DNA of 64,000 bases from Paramarasmius palmivorus (lineage: Eukaryota > Basidiomycota > Agaricomycetes > Agaricales > Marasmiaceae), in NCBI GenBank assembly GCA_037176845.1, contig JAYKXP010000087.1, forward strand, positions 160,914-224,913, read 5' to 3'. This document shows, in pieces, positions 11,092-23,076 of this stretch (position 1 is the first letter of the stretch; each line of letters starts with the position of its first letter). Position numbers and translations under genes: made by a program. Below the pieces are notes generated by a model, which made no database searches, was not told the origin of the DNA, and worked only from the letters and a program-made list of their open reading frames with translations.

Positions 11092-13366
11092 TCTCCCCCC
11101 AAACAAAATGAAGGATTGTCCTCAATCCATCCACTTGCTGGTAGATTCAAAGACAAACAACAAGACTGAATGACCACCATCATAAGATATTCTCTTGGGT
11201 TTACTTTGGGTTACCAAGATTGTGCTAGTGACTAAGGTCTTTTGCATCTAATCTTTTGGCTAACAAAGTTCTATCTCTCTAGATCAAGTAACACTGAAAC
11301 TGCTATACACCTTGTGTTCAAACACACTTTTAAAGGTGCTGCAACTGCATGTTCTTGGTAGGCTATGTTCTTTCAATTTCCGAGTGCTTCAGACATGTGT
11401 AACACTCATGTTCACCAATATAAGATTGTAGGGGTCTGGGTTCAATAAAATTCATCCATTCCATCCTACTTTCTTGCTTTCTAAGTCTTTAGGTGAGTGT
11501 TCCCTTCTATTTCGTCTCCTTAATATATCTTGGTAGACTAATATTAGGTACTAACACCTCCTGTTATCTTTTATAAGGTCTATTTTATGCATCTTTCATC
11601 TTGTACTAGGTCATTTCTAGCTTCGGTACCTGGCAGGCTGCCAGTTCGAGCTTTGAACCTTAGCAATCATCAAGATTACTCTGCACTCTTCTTCTAAATT
11701 CGTTAAGTATACTAGTACTAGCCAATCTGATGTCACATTCTGAATGCTTCAGTCAGATCCTCTAGCTATCTTGTACACTCGCATTTCTAATGTCTTCTAT
11801 AAGGCTAATACAACAATGGTTAAGCATTGTACATCTGATTATTGATACAGATGCTAACTCCAGCTCTTGTTGTAACCTTCTGTCTATAATCATCTATCAA
11901 TCTTGTCTAGGATTGCTCAAGAACGTCAAGGCTTTGTCTATCAATCAACAATCTAGCCATCTATGATCTGCTCTTTTCAATCTCAGGACTTGATCTTGCT
12001 TTTATAGGGTCTCTTCGATGTCTTACAACCTTAATATGCTTTTCATCGTGTCAAGCATCGTCTTGTAATACTGCATCTACTGCATGAATTACATTCTATA
12101 GCTTTGACTGACACTACTAGCTTCATTAAGTTGCATTCTCTCTATTGCACAAGTCGAACTAGTAATATAAGTCTTTTACTAGCCCTTAACTTGTAAGGTT
12201 TTGAATGTATAGCAGTCATACTACTTGTATACATTCGTTTACTATCCCATCAACTCTAACTTCTGCTTGTGGGTGATCTGAGTCTTCAATCTAAGTAAAG
12301 CAATAATACAGCATCGACATTTCATGCTTATATTAGCTCTATCTTCGTTTACTCTTGATCTGAGGTTGCTCTAATACTCTGTGACTGATACAAACTTGTA
12401 AATCGCAAAAAGTCCAGATGGCTAAACCTCCTTCTCCCCCCAAACAAAATGAAATATCAACATCCTTGTTGATTCTCATATATCAGAGTTAGGATTCTAG
12501 TTTTCGCTTCTATAGCAAGCTTATATAAGGTCAAGAGATCATGGAATCACATTGAAATTGTAGTTGTCTTGTCAAGTTGTAGCTTATACAAGCCCATAAA
12601 CTACTTTCAATAACTGCAATTCCACTCTAGCTGATAGTCTCTACCTTATACAAGGTTACTGTCATTCTATATGTCTTTCAAATCATAAGTGAAAGCAACA
12701 CCAATAAGGTTCACTGTCTAAATGCTTCTCTAAACATTTACTAGAGCTTTGAGACTATGAATCCAGGTATCCTGCCATCGTCTCTGGCTAGTCATATGTT
12801 CTAGCATTATTGAACAGCTTGCTTCCCTTTCTATATGCTGTAATTCAGCTAAATCCATCATTTATAGGTCTTATAGAAGGTCTCATCAGATAGATGCAAT
12901 CGTCATATGCATATACAAGTCAACTAAGCAAGCATCTGAGTCACATTGACCATGCTATTCAGGTCAATTGATAGTACTCAACACTTCTAATAGATCCTTG
13001 TGCTAACTGATGTACTGCTTCAAAGCAACAGTCTCTAAGTTAACTGCACGTGTCCAATCTGATACATCTATCTCTCATATGTATATGTTACATATGTTGA
13101 CTGCTTAACAGCTCATTCAACAATATGTACATTAATATCAATGTTTTAGGTCAGATAGTAGCTTATAAAAGCTATCTACTGCCTTTCATTCTCTATATTT
13201 CATAACATAACCCAGTTCCATACCATGAAACCAAGTGTATGTGTCCAATCTAAGCTAGCGTGATGATCCTGAAAGCCTTTTGTACCATGTTTTTGCCCAA
13301 TAAATAATAATATATGCTTTTATAAGGGTTTTATAAGAGGGCGCAAACTTGTACTAGGTCTTCCAA
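11092..13366. other. Internal non-coding part of the LTR element
   Basis: AT-rich DNA with no reading frame of at least 60 codons and no pol motifs where pol would be expected. It includes a second copy of the polypurine-tract core (CTCCCCCCAAACAAAATG-like) at about 12437-12451, resembling an internal or displaced priming site. Confidence 0.6.
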
Positions 13367-14458
13367 TCAATAGTCGTCTACTTGCTCAAGCCAGGATGCT
13401 TGTAGTAGTCCAGGAAGGTCATCCAGAGCCTGCTTTATACTCTGTACTTCTTCTACTAGACCATCTACTTGTGCAAAAGTCTCTCTAAGCGAGTCTAACT
13501 CCTGTTGTCTGCCTTGCAAAGTAGCAGCATATGCTTCACATACGACATCACCATCATCATCACTAACTTCATATTCATTGAAGTAAGCCTTGTAAACCTC
13601 TTTCTCTATGCTTTCAAGATCTCTATCAAGTGCTTTTGACCTTTTATAAGTACTGGAGGAAGACACATGGAACGATTCAGCCTGTACAGATGACTTGGAT
13701 GAAGTCTGAGATGGTTTCCTCTGCAAGCTATCTTTTATAAGCATGTCTGCTAAAGATAAATCATTCATCTTCATATAGACATTGCTCTCCTCAGATGCCA
13801 TAAGATTCTCCATTTCATTCATAACATCCTCAAGTCTCCAAGGATCGTCCTGACGTCTCCTTGTCTTTCTAGACTGAGATTGATCACTCTTGATTTTTTC
13901 ACGGGTTATATTACCCATTACTTCAAACAAGCGACGTCTCCAATACTCATTCAGTCCACTCAAATAGTACTGAACAGCATGATAATTGTTCACAATCACT
14001 GGCTCTTCCATAAGCTTGTTAACTTCAAGCCTGAAGGCACGGTTATAGGCTTTCAACTTCTCTAGGTTATCTATATCATTCTGACGATGTCTATGAATGA
14101 CTTGCTTTAAACAGCTAATAGAACCACTTTCGCTACGAGCTGCCTCTGGGAAATCATCAAGAATCATCTCTCTAAATTTGTCGTAGGAGTGTCCAAGAAC
14201 AACGTCTCTAGACTCTATCTCTTTTCTATATGATCTATCACATTTACTCATTGCAAGGTAAATCTTGGCCGACTCTTCTCTTATATTAGCAGCTTGGAAT
14301 GCTATTTCTAGCTCATCCAACCAATCAAGCAATAAGTCAGACTTATCAGGATTGAATGTACTCAAGTCCTTGAATGTCTTCCTTGTATTAGCATTGCTAA
14401 TCTCAGCTGCTGCCTCATCAGATAGAGTAGTCCACAAAGTATGCAATAAATGTGCCAT
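13367..14458 (-). CDS. Gag-like protein of the LTR element
   Basis: Intact 363-residue ORF starting MAHLLHTLWTTLSDEAAAE. The middle region has the layout of a retrotransposon Gag core: LLDWLDELEIAFQAANI, then a helical section with YDKFREMILDDFPEA, then IHRHRQNDIDNLEKLKAYNR and YYLSGLNEYWRRRLFEVM. The C-terminal third is acidic and ends in a coiled-coil-like segment (LVEEVQSIKQALDDL). No CCHC zinc knuckle is visible. It should form the capsid of the particle if translated. It starts about 640 bp downstream of the 5' LTR in element orientation and is the only coding sequence, consistent with a gag-retaining non-autonomous element. Confidence 0.75.
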   Translation of the reverse strand: MAHLLHTLWTTLSDEAAAEISNANTRKTFKDLSTFNPDKSDLLLDWLDELEIAFQAANIREESAKIYLAMSKCDRSYRKEIESRDVVLGHSYDKFREMILDDFPEAARSESGSISCLKQVIHRHRQNDIDNLEKLKAYNRAFRLEVNKLMEEPVIVNNYHAVQYYLSGLNEYWRRRLFEVMGNITREKIKSDQSQSRKTRRRQDDPWRLEDVMNEMENLMASEESNVYMKMNDLSLADMLIKDSLQRKPSQTSSKSSVQAESFHVSSSSTYKRSKALDRDLESIEKEVYKAYFNEYEVSDDDGDVVCEAYAATLQGRQQELDSLRETFAQVDGLVEEVQSIKQALDDLPGLLQASWLEQVDDY

Positions 14459-15096
14459 TTTTGTCTATATGACTAGAGGTTTATCAAATCTAAGGGTTTT
14501 ATAAGCTTATAATAGCTTTAAATGTAGACAAAGTCCACAAAAAATTGTTGCCTAGGGTGGCAGGGTGTTCAGACGTAGATAGATGGAAGTATTCAAGCAC
14601 ACTCTGCTCTAGAGTCAATAAACTCTTTTGAACAAAGGACCTCAGCACTCAAAGTATCCTCTAAATGACGATTCCAAACTTTTGGGGGCTAGTACTAGGG
14701 TAATAAACACTTGTACTAGTAGCGTAATTGGCACGAATGAACTTGGTACCAACAACAATAGCTTGGCTAAGAGTTACAAGCTCAAGCTAGATGTGTATCA
14801 AGGCAGATGAAAGAAACCTCTGAGGTATCAGACGCTCCAAAGGCTTCTATAAGCAACTGCTACACTTTTAATCGAAAACCACACTCAATCTAGCGACTAA
14901 ATGTGGGGTTTTGATAGAAGTACTTGTCTAACTTCAATCAAGATAGATGGGGATGTAAACCTCGTCAAGGTCTACAAGTAAATGAAAGGAAAGGTGCAAA
15001 TATCAAGCTAATAAAGCTTCTAAAAGGTATCACTTCGTCTCAAATCCACAATCTATGACAATTCTAGAACCACCCCTCGCGGTGGGCTCCAGATAA
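14459..15096. other. 5' untranslated internal region of the LTR element
   Basis: Lies between the gag start and the 5' LTR. It contains the candidate primer-binding site (15075-15091, minus strand). No other gene is visible. Confidence 0.6.
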
Positions 15097-16931
15097 TGTG
15101 TCACAAACAACCTAAGTATAAGTGGTGGGCTCTGCGACTTTGGGTCACTAATAGAACTATAGGACACAGCAGAAGCCTAGTAATAGACCACAAATACAAA
15201 GATTCAATAGATGCTGGTTATGAACAGCAGCACACTAGTGGTGACTAGTTGTGCAAGTGTGGTTCGACGTGATCAGAGTTGCCGTACTTAGAATAGTACA
15301 CAAACTATAGATCTGAGAGTGATGATACGCTCTTCGTTACTTCAAAAGCAATCGAGATACACCTTATATTAGGGGCGACTAAAGGTTACGAATGCTTATA
15401 ATAGGGTAGGAAACAGTCCCAAGTGCTATAGGTAGCGATCTCGAGTTCAACCAATACTGCCTCAAGTGTACTGATCCTGATAGAATCAAATCAACGAACT
15501 GTGCGCAAGCAGGAATCCAACTGACTCTCCAAATGGTCAATCTGGGCCTCTCTACGTCACTGAAGCTTATAAAAGCTAGTCCGAGGTCTAATCTCTACAC
15601 AGAAACGCAATGCAACCAATGCTTAGAGCTACAGATCACAAGCCAGAATACTTGATCTCTCTGCCAATACAACTTAAGCTCTTGTATACAGTAAGGTCTC
15701 AACTAGACTTTCAATCTAGGGCCTGTCCTGAGGAAGTGGAAGCGAATGCAAAGGTCGTCAATAGATCAACCAGGTCTGATCAGAGGTCGACTCGTAACAA
15801 GCATGAAACACCACTGGATCAACTTATATAAGAGGTCCAATCGAAATGCACATGTGCCAGCAGATCAACTATCAGATCAAAGAGGTCTATTCGAGCGACA
15901 GCCACATACAACCTAATGATATGGGCTACAGAGCACTCTCCCTTCGTCTTCTCTGCCCTTCTACCTACAAACTGCAAGCCTATATATACTGTCCAGAAAT
16001 ATAAGTAAAGAAATATGTAATAAAAGATGGAAAACAGACGGAACGCAAGCGGAATAAGTGAGGAACAGAGATAGTCCATAGGAAATATACAAATCAGGAA
16101 AATATTACAGTCACAACGTCCATATAAGTCGTTTATGCGTGACCAATAAATAGGAATTTCTATCTTTAGACTCAGGAGTTGAATCCTGTGCCTGTGGGTT
16201 GGCGTTTAGCCTAGTAAAGTTTATCTTTTCTTTGTGCCAAGGCACTTATCCACCAATGAGAGTCGTTTCCGACTTCTCCACACACCGGAATGCTCAGTCA
16301 TCCTTGTTCTGGACCTGGCATATCTTTTACAAGTCTCCGTGTCCACAAGGAACACTTCTATAAGCAGTTTATCTTCTATATCAGCCTCCATACCATGACA
16401 ACCATATGCGTCACAGTTCTACAGCTTTGCCTCTGTGTCCGATCAATAGGAACAACTATGGCCAACAATTCTAGACTCGGCAAGTGCCTTTCATATGCTC
16501 TCGGACCATATCTGCCAATGAAGCCGTCTCCTACATCAACTTGGATCGTTCCCTTTGAACCCGCTCATCTCTTTGGTTGGTCATGAAGAAGTATTAAAAG
16601 TGTTTAAAAGCAAATAGTCCCCTTGATATGTCTTAGACCATGCACAGACGGTGTACCAGTTGTGATCCAACATAGTACAGCTCCCTACAGTTTTCAGGAA
16701 AGGGTCTGCATTGACAGAACCACTAATATAAGCTATAGCAGTGGCCAGATACCCATGTGAGGCGTACCATGTAACCATATACCTGCTAATATAAGTGCGT
16801 CTGACAAGTCCTTGACTTTGACTAGCTATTCAGGGCTCATACTAGTCCTTCAGAGTCCCAATCATAGCATAACAGAATATAAAAGTGCAATAATGCGTTC
16901 GAATAAAAGGTATTAAAAGTCAGGCGTATCA
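15097..16931 (-). repeat. LTR (5' LTR in element orientation)
   Basis: 1835-bp partner of the repeat at 9251-11091, with the same ends. It is shorter mainly because of single-base indels clustered in its middle part. Confidence 0.9.
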
Positions 16932-17194
16932 CCGCATCCGTACCACCTTTCCCTGTCCTGTTGATTGTACTTGACCTCCGTTTATCTCGTTGTTGACCTC
17001 ATCTTGCACTCTGTGACTCTGGACAGATTCTTTTGTATATTGTATACGCATCGTCAAACGCTTACTCGACAATACAACCTCCCATTTGATATCTTTCTAC
17101 TTGTTTTGAACACCTGCGGCCCTACACCTCCGAACACGTGCCCAATTTGTTGATGTTTGCGCTTAGTCATTCTTTGCAGCTCACCCTTTTACAC

Positions 17195-17239
17195 TCAGCA
17201 TCTGGTCGCTGAGCTTGAGTGTCAGCGACCAGATGCTGA
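17195..17239. repeat. Perfect 18-bp inverted repeat, 9-nt loop, carrying the array motif
   Basis: TCAGCATCTGGTCGCTGA (17195-17212) and its exact reverse complement (17222-17239) are separated by nine bases. The outer and inner hexamers are the same TCAGC/CGCTGA family as arrays A and B. It lies 227 bp downstream of the KDZ transposase stop codon. Possible roles are a transcript 3'-end structure or an internal transposase-binding site. Confidence 0.85.
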
Positions 17240-17465
17240 CTCTCCTACGAACGACCACGACCAACACAGTACAAGGTAATCTCACTTCTTTTTCAACGAT
17301 TTCGGACTATTCACCGAACATTCCACAGTCTATTGTCACCGAACATCCCTGTTCTCACCGAACATCTGAGTCACTCCTTCAACCAAGGCAAACCACCATG
17401 TCCTGCACTTGCCACTCCGCCACCATGAAATTACATTTCGGACTCTATCGGCCACATCCACCACT

Positions 17466-20400
17466 TCACACTGTCCTTGCTCGAGCCCTGAGCATACGCC
17501 GGATGCGAATCCGGTTCCAAATACACAGGTAATGTTTCGTGTATAAGATAGCCCGATTCTGACGCATATAACTCACAGACTTCCTGATTCTTCCAATACC
17601 GCTGTTTCCACATTCTGCTTCACTCGAATTCAGTCTGCCTGCCTCATCATCGACCTCCGCGTACATTCCCAACGAAGCAGCCGAAGAACATTTCGAATGC
17701 CCTTTGGCATGAAACTTGTCCACAAGAAACTGGGTCTTCGAAAAAAAAACCGGCTCTCTGTTCCAGCAATATGGCCCCAACGCACACGCGAAGTCGTATA
17801 TCACTCGACGAGGTGCCTTTGGCCATCTGGTTACCATTGCGGAGAACACGTCGTTCCGCCCCTCTCCTTTGGGAATGCAATGGAATCCGTAGCATATGCT
17901 ATGCGTGCACCATGCACACATTATACCCCCCGTGAGTCTCTTCTCTCCATATGTTGAGTAGTACTTAGAACATTTCCCCCTTGTTTTGACATCCTTCTCA
18001 GGTTCCCCATCTCCGGGAATACCAGGATATATGGGTCGTTTACGGATTTGCGGCAACCCATAGCAACATCCCGTCTGAGGATTAAGCCAGTTAGCGGACC
18101 AGGCTATCCACATTACAAGGTCACCCACCTCTCTCCAGTCAGGCGACTCCTCAACGTCACATATATCTTCCAGACGTCGCTCTGACTCGTCATCCTCGAT
18201 CAGATTCCACACTGTGGTCGCACGCTGCACCATCCACGCACACAATGCCAACAGTGAGTCCCAATGAACTTTCCCGTTATCCATGCTTGACTCCAGCGTT
18301 AGCATCAGCGCAGGAATTCCTACTAGAACTGTTGCCCTTTCTCTGGACGGTGATTGAACAAAATTCTTGAGAGATTGCAATGCCTCTCTATTCACCATTT
18401 GTAGTGCTGAGTCGTCTGCGGATAGCTGTCACTGTTGGTCAATATTTTCACGCTGCCACATCTCCCTGCTCACCTGTTCCAACAGTATCCGATATCTACG
18501 TTTTGCCCGCTCTGCCATCTCCATACTACCTCGTCCAAACACATTGACCAGCAGAATGGCCACGGAATCACAGCCCCCACTCTTCAGGGCGTCCACAATG
18601 GCGTCCAATTCCATCCATCTTTCCTCCCCTTCCACATTACTCTCGTCCTCACTCGAGTCGCCAGATTCTCCGACTTTGTTATCTTTGTTCTCTGACAATA
18701 TGGTCAGTACCATTGTGCACCACGGCAGTCAAGGAAACACACCACCATTGGCACATGCTTTCGTCCTACCCCATCTTTTCAGCCACTTTAACAAGCGGCG
18801 TCTAACTTTACTACGTCCTTCGTCCGGTATGACGATCCACTGCTGCTCTAGCACTCTCTTGTGCCGTCGACGAGGCGCGTCGGGAGCCTTTTCCGTTGGA
18901 GGTCGTAGGCTGCTGCGTATATGTTTTTTCCCAAAAGCCAGCGTCACACCATCCCAAATCACACTCTCAGGATAGGTCCCGCAATCAGGACACCACATAT
19001 CGTTTTCCAATTCCTGGAGTGACGCGTACGCAAACCACGCCGAGCGAAACAGGTCCTCCCCGATGAACTTTGTTCCACGCGATTCGTATATTCGAGAAAT
19101 GCACAGAACAAAGGCTACAAAAGGTGTCTCGCTGGTGGTGTACCGGTTGGTATATTCGTCGAGCAGTTCATGTGTAAACAACGCTGAGTTGTTCAAGTTG
19201 AATAGGCCACTTTCTCTTGCATCTGGGCCAATCCAACACTGTCGGTGAGGAGCACAAGAGGGACACTCCTGCAGTTCTATCTTCCGAGTTAGGCGTTCCG
19301 ATAATGTGTACACATGGCAAGATTTTTGCACTATGGCCTTGTCATGCTGCCAGTAATGCATTCCGCATGCACTGCGGCTGTTCTCGCCGATATGGATGAC
19401 TTCCTCGATTTCGCGGCAGGGATCCGGTCGTGAGTAGAGTATGTTGTCGGTCGGTAAAGCAGCCCACTCGGGCGGAAGAATTGGAAGGTACGACACAGCC
19501 CTCTCTGTCGACTGTCCCACATTCATATCATCCACTTACAGAAATCAGCTTATGAGATAAGTTCGCCGATAAAACGCTGCACGCACCCATGTACATCCCT
19601 TCGAATGAGCCGGCTGTGTCTATATCTCCTTCCCATTGCAGGTCCCTCACCATCAGTGCCAGCGCTTTGCGCTTGTGACTGCAGTTGACATGAGCATCTT
19701 TGTGGCAGGACCAACGTCCCTCTCTGCTCAGGTTTCCCTCGTATGTGACGATTGCTCGGCTTCGAGCATCTTCTGTCCCCGAATCTCCCTCTACTGAAAA
19801 ACAAAGTCGTATTCTCTCCTCTTCTGCTCCTACAACTCTGCGAGAGAAAAGCACCACCTGTGGATCTCCAACCACGGACTAGTAATTTATCGGTTAGCGA
19901 ATAACTGGTGCAGATCACAACGAATGCTTACTACCTCCTCAGAGTCTTCCTGCCCATCTCCAAACCGACTTTCCTGGAACTCCTTGTAGAACCGTTTGTG
20001 CAAGCAATGCTGATTTCCGCGTGGACACAAGCACGTTAATTGTACGTCTGTGCCTCGTGGTCTTGCCTGGAAATGATACCAAGCGTCCTGTACTTCAATT
20101 GTCAATGACATCGTCCTCCACGCGAAAGGCGACTGACCGTGCCCTCCTTCCGGTTCAGATCAAACCCTTGTACCATGTACAGGGTCCGAGATATCCTAAC
20201 AAAACCCACATAACCTTCTGCCACCAGGCTGATGAACCACTGGTAGGTGTCATCAGCGTCTACCTCGTCCTCCTCCACCGCCAACATCGGCTGGTCTTCG
20301 AAGCCCCCCGGCCATTCTTCTATACCTCCTATACCTCCCGCACAACCTTCTGCCTCCCTACTATGTGCTGCCTCTGTTACCGGGTCATGGCCACACGGCG

Positions 20401-20620
20401 ATCTCTTCGCTCCCTCGACTGGCGTTCTGCGTTTGTTTGGCGCACGAATCCGACGCCCTTTCGGGTTGACTTTGGAAGGGCTTCGATTGAACGTCTGAGT
20501 ATGTCCAGGAAATCGCACTGAGGCACGCCTTGTCTCCGCAATCGGTTCCAGGACAAATGTGCGTTTCCGCTGTGGTGCGGGCTCTAGGGCAGGCATTGTC
20601 GATTGCTTACTAAGCGCCAT
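17466..20620 (-). CDS. KDZ transposase with CxC4/SWIM-like cysteine clusters (giant element)
   Basis: Six exons (20620-20138, 20087-19932, 19878-19587, 19534-18746, 18691-18474, 18425-17466) joined by 48-54 bp introns keep one frame and total 2898 nt, 965 residues. Exon 2 has a SWIM-like C-x-C...C-x-H (LTCLCPRGNQHCLH) and exon 3 another cysteine-histidine cluster (SCHKDAHVNCSHKRKA). Exon 4 has CPSC and CPDCG pairs around a section (FVAFVLCISRIYESRGTKF) typical of CxC4-associated KDZ proteins. The core in exon 6 has likely catalytic acidic residues in RVIYDFACALGPYC, the conserved LVDKFHAKGHSKC, and an acidic motif NSSEAECGNSGIGRIRKSV. KDZ proteins are RNase H-fold DDE transposases that cut and paste DNA in the nucleus. 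An apparent in-frame TGA (18429-18431) falls inside the fifth intron (GTGAGC...GACAG). The start is 33 bp from the divergent gene. Confidence 0.85.
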
Positions 20621-20653
20621 GCCCGATAAATATCACGCGTTTTTGTTTGTTTA
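20621..20653. promoter_or_regulatory. Very compact divergent promoter region
   Basis: Only 33 bp separate the first ATG of the KDZ transposase (minus) from the first ATG of the knuckle gene (plus). Using the next in-frame ATGs on both sides, the gap is still under 100 bp. Shared regulation is likely. Confidence 0.5.
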
Positions 20654-22199
20654 ATGCTCACATCCCCCATTTTTTGCCCCATGACATCCAGTCCCCAACG
20701 CTCTTCCAATCGACGCGTCTCTCCTACGAAGAAAATTCAACATAGCAGCTCTCACCCCAAAACTCCCAAGATACGATACTGCCGTAAATGCAAAGATGCA
20801 GAACGCCATGAACAACGCCTGTGCCCCAATTACAAGCGTCGGGTGCCCAAGCAGGTGGGTGTACGTTACTTAGAAGCACGCTATCTCCAAAATTTACTCC
20901 GATAGCTTCAGGGTGTTTCACCACTCAACCAGGTCAACACAGTTCCACCTGTACAACCGCTGACACAGAATAGTTCGACAGCTATGCCCAGCCCGGCCCC
21001 GTTGGCGGTACGTGACATATATGTATCGGTCTGCCTGTCTTGACTCTGTCTCTCAATTATAGCCCACCGTTGGCTCCACCGGCTCTGATGAAACTGTGAG
21101 TGGAATGATCTCACGCCGTCTCGATATATTGTACTAACGTAGGCCACATACAACAGAGAGAGGAGCAAATACCCATAGATCCAATCTTAATACGGTCGAC
21201 CGGCTCTGATGAAACTGTGAGTGGAATGATCTCATGCCGTCTCGATATCTTGTACTAACGTAGGCCAGATACAACAGACAGAGGAGCAAATACCCATAGA
21301 TCCAACCTTAATGCAGTCGCCATCGCCTCCACACTGTACAACGTTACCGGCCCTTGCCAGTGGATCACCATTTTGCCCTGTATCACCACAAAGTGATAAT
21401 CCGTTCATAATCTCGGGACCCTCTTCATCTTTGAATGTTCCAACTCACATGATGACACCTCCCCATGCTCCCTCTGCCACACCGTCTCGTTCTTCATCAC
21501 CGTCTACTCCGTCCCGGTCGTCACCCATTGTCTCTGCCATTTCCCGTCGTGGCTCTGTCACGCCTAGTTGCTCTCGCTCTTCTCCGACTTCGAAGCGCAT
21601 ACGTGCCACCGTCAAGAATCCGGTTTTTGGCACCATAGTCGGTGCCTACAGAGGTAGTAGAGTCATGAGTGTGTCTCCCTCCTATTCAATGTTGGTCAAC
21701 AGTCTAAATCACTCTGCAGCGGTAGCCCGCTCACGTCCACTCGGCGATGTGAAGACGACCAAGGTTGCGAAGCATTTCCAAGAGCGGTTACATGCCTTAC
21801 TCACGTGAGTATGTTACGCTTTCTCCTGATATCAATTGTTTTGTTGAATGATTCTTACAGTGTGAAGACTTGGCTCACGAAACCGGTTGTTGGCTATACC
21901 TCTCTGCCCAACTTCCCACCGCCAACGTACCATTCACGCATTTCACGTCAGAGCGACTGCGGGCGGAAGGAGGAGCTATAATGGATGAAATACATGATGC
22001 CTCTGATCGTCTTTATGATTCCCTGATGTCGGCTCGCCGTCGAGACAATGCTCAGCTTGCATCTGAGATCATTAAGGCCAATCGGGATCGTGAGGCGGCT
22101 CGTGAGGGGGAGGCTGCAGCGCTGGACCGACTTTCCCAAATGGAAGCAGTATTGTTGGCGGCAGGACTACCTGTGCCCCCTATGCCCAGTAGTGAATAA
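20654..22199 (+). CDS. Zinc-knuckle-like protein with C-terminal coiled coil, divergent from the transposase
   Basis: Exons 20654-20854, 20912-21007, 21063-21095, 21157-21216 and 21278-21804 join in phase. A last coding block (21861-22199) is clearly coding, but its junction does not resolve cleanly by eye. Residues near 45-60 have CRKCKDAERHEQRLC (C-x2-C-x5-H-x4-C), close to a CCHC knuckle. The middle is Ser/Pro-rich (SPSTPSRSSPIVSAISRR). The C-terminus is a charged helix (AREGEAAALDRLSQMEAVLL) likely to form a coiled coil. Exon 4 and the start of exon 5 are duplicates of each other (EEQIPIDP in both). Function unknown; as the divergent partner of the transposase it may assist DNA binding or transposition. 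Introns have TACTAAC branch sites. Confidence 0.6.
21081..21322 (+). repeat. Tandem duplication of one exon-intron unit (121-bp period)
   Basis: 21081-21201 and 21202-21322 are near-identical. Each contains GGCTCTGATGAAACT, a GTGAGT donor, a TACTAAC branch site, a CAACAG acceptor and the GAGGAGCAAATACCCATAGA coding block. Both copies keep the reading frame. Confidence 0.85.
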
Positions 22200-23076
22200 T
22201 GTCATACCAAACTCTAGTAATACATTGCATTTAGATAGCGTGATTTCATGATACACAGTGGACAGCGACAGTATGAACAATACATTCGAAAACTGGGGTA
22301 AGTGTTGGGCTTGAGCGGAGTCGGTTGATGCCATCGTATCGGAGGCCTGTAGAGATTAGGGAACGATGTGGTAACATTGGGCAGTTGAGATGAGGCCCAG
22401 ATATAGTTCGACTGGCTTCTAACCAGGGGTGAGCTGAGCCTACAACGTAGCGGAGTGGAACGTACTGTGTGGCATCACCGTCAGGAACCCTGTCTGCATT
22501 CTTAGGTCTGTATCGTGGCGGATGATGCTCTACAACTGTTGAACCTCCCCTTCCTTCCGCAGATGCAGATCCGGCAGCTTGGTCTGGAAACAAACTAAAT
22601 GTGCCCGTTTTTCAGTCTGTAGTCATACATCCTCAAAGAAAGGCACACCTCTGTCTGTTCGTTGAACGGTGTCTCCTCATTCGTTCTCGAGCCTGCTGCC
22701 GTGTGAGGTCCAAATTCCTGAGAGAGTCAGAAAATTTTATATCGAGTGTTAGAAGGACTCTACCGTCTCCGGTAATTGGCGGATCCAGTGCGGTTGGCTT
22801 CTCGTTTCTCGACAGTCACCATGGCAGAAAAGTAATAGAAAAGATGTCACATCCATGTCACGAGTCACACGCTTCGCTTCATGGCATGGTGAGTCCTCAT
22901 TCAGTAGCTTTAGTCCATCCCTAACCACAATGGTATTCATATACACTTTCCCATTCATGTTCATATAAACATCTGAGAAGGACATATATCATAGGACTAC
23001 CAAAGGGACAACATTCTCCGTGTAACAGGAAGCACCGTGGTGAGTCCGTCGACACACTAACGGCGAGTATGGAATC
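22200..23076. other. Intergenic stretch, no clear gene
   Basis: No frame with convincing coding features. Two strong donor-like sites (TGGTGAGTCC near 22888 and 23038) and an acceptor-like CATAG near 22993 suggest untranslated or additional 5' exons of the large gene that follows. Confidence 0.4.

Larger units (their letters stand above)
9251..16931 (-). mobile_element. Non-autonomous LTR retrotransposon (LARD-like, gag only), minus orientation
   Basis: Direct repeats 9251-11091 and 15097-16931 are nearly identical and have TG...CA ends. Read on the minus strand, a TTTGGGGGGAGA polypurine tract sits directly against the 3' LTR (11092-11103). A TGG-starting candidate primer-binding site (TGGAGCCCACCGCGAGG, complement of 15075-15091) lies just after the 5' LTR. 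The internal region (4 kb) has only one gag-like ORF and no protease, integrase or reverse transcriptase, so mobility would need proteins in trans. No 5-bp target duplication is visible; CCGC flanks both sides (9244-9247 and 16932-16935) if the LTR is taken to start with TAATG. High LTR similarity implies recent insertion, after the host KDZ element. Confidence 0.85.

Noticed and set aside
18429..18431. Nonsense mutation inactivating the giant-element transposase
   Set aside because: The TGA lies in a 48-bp GTGAGC...GACAG intron; splicing it keeps phase and the six exons total exactly 966 codons including the stop.
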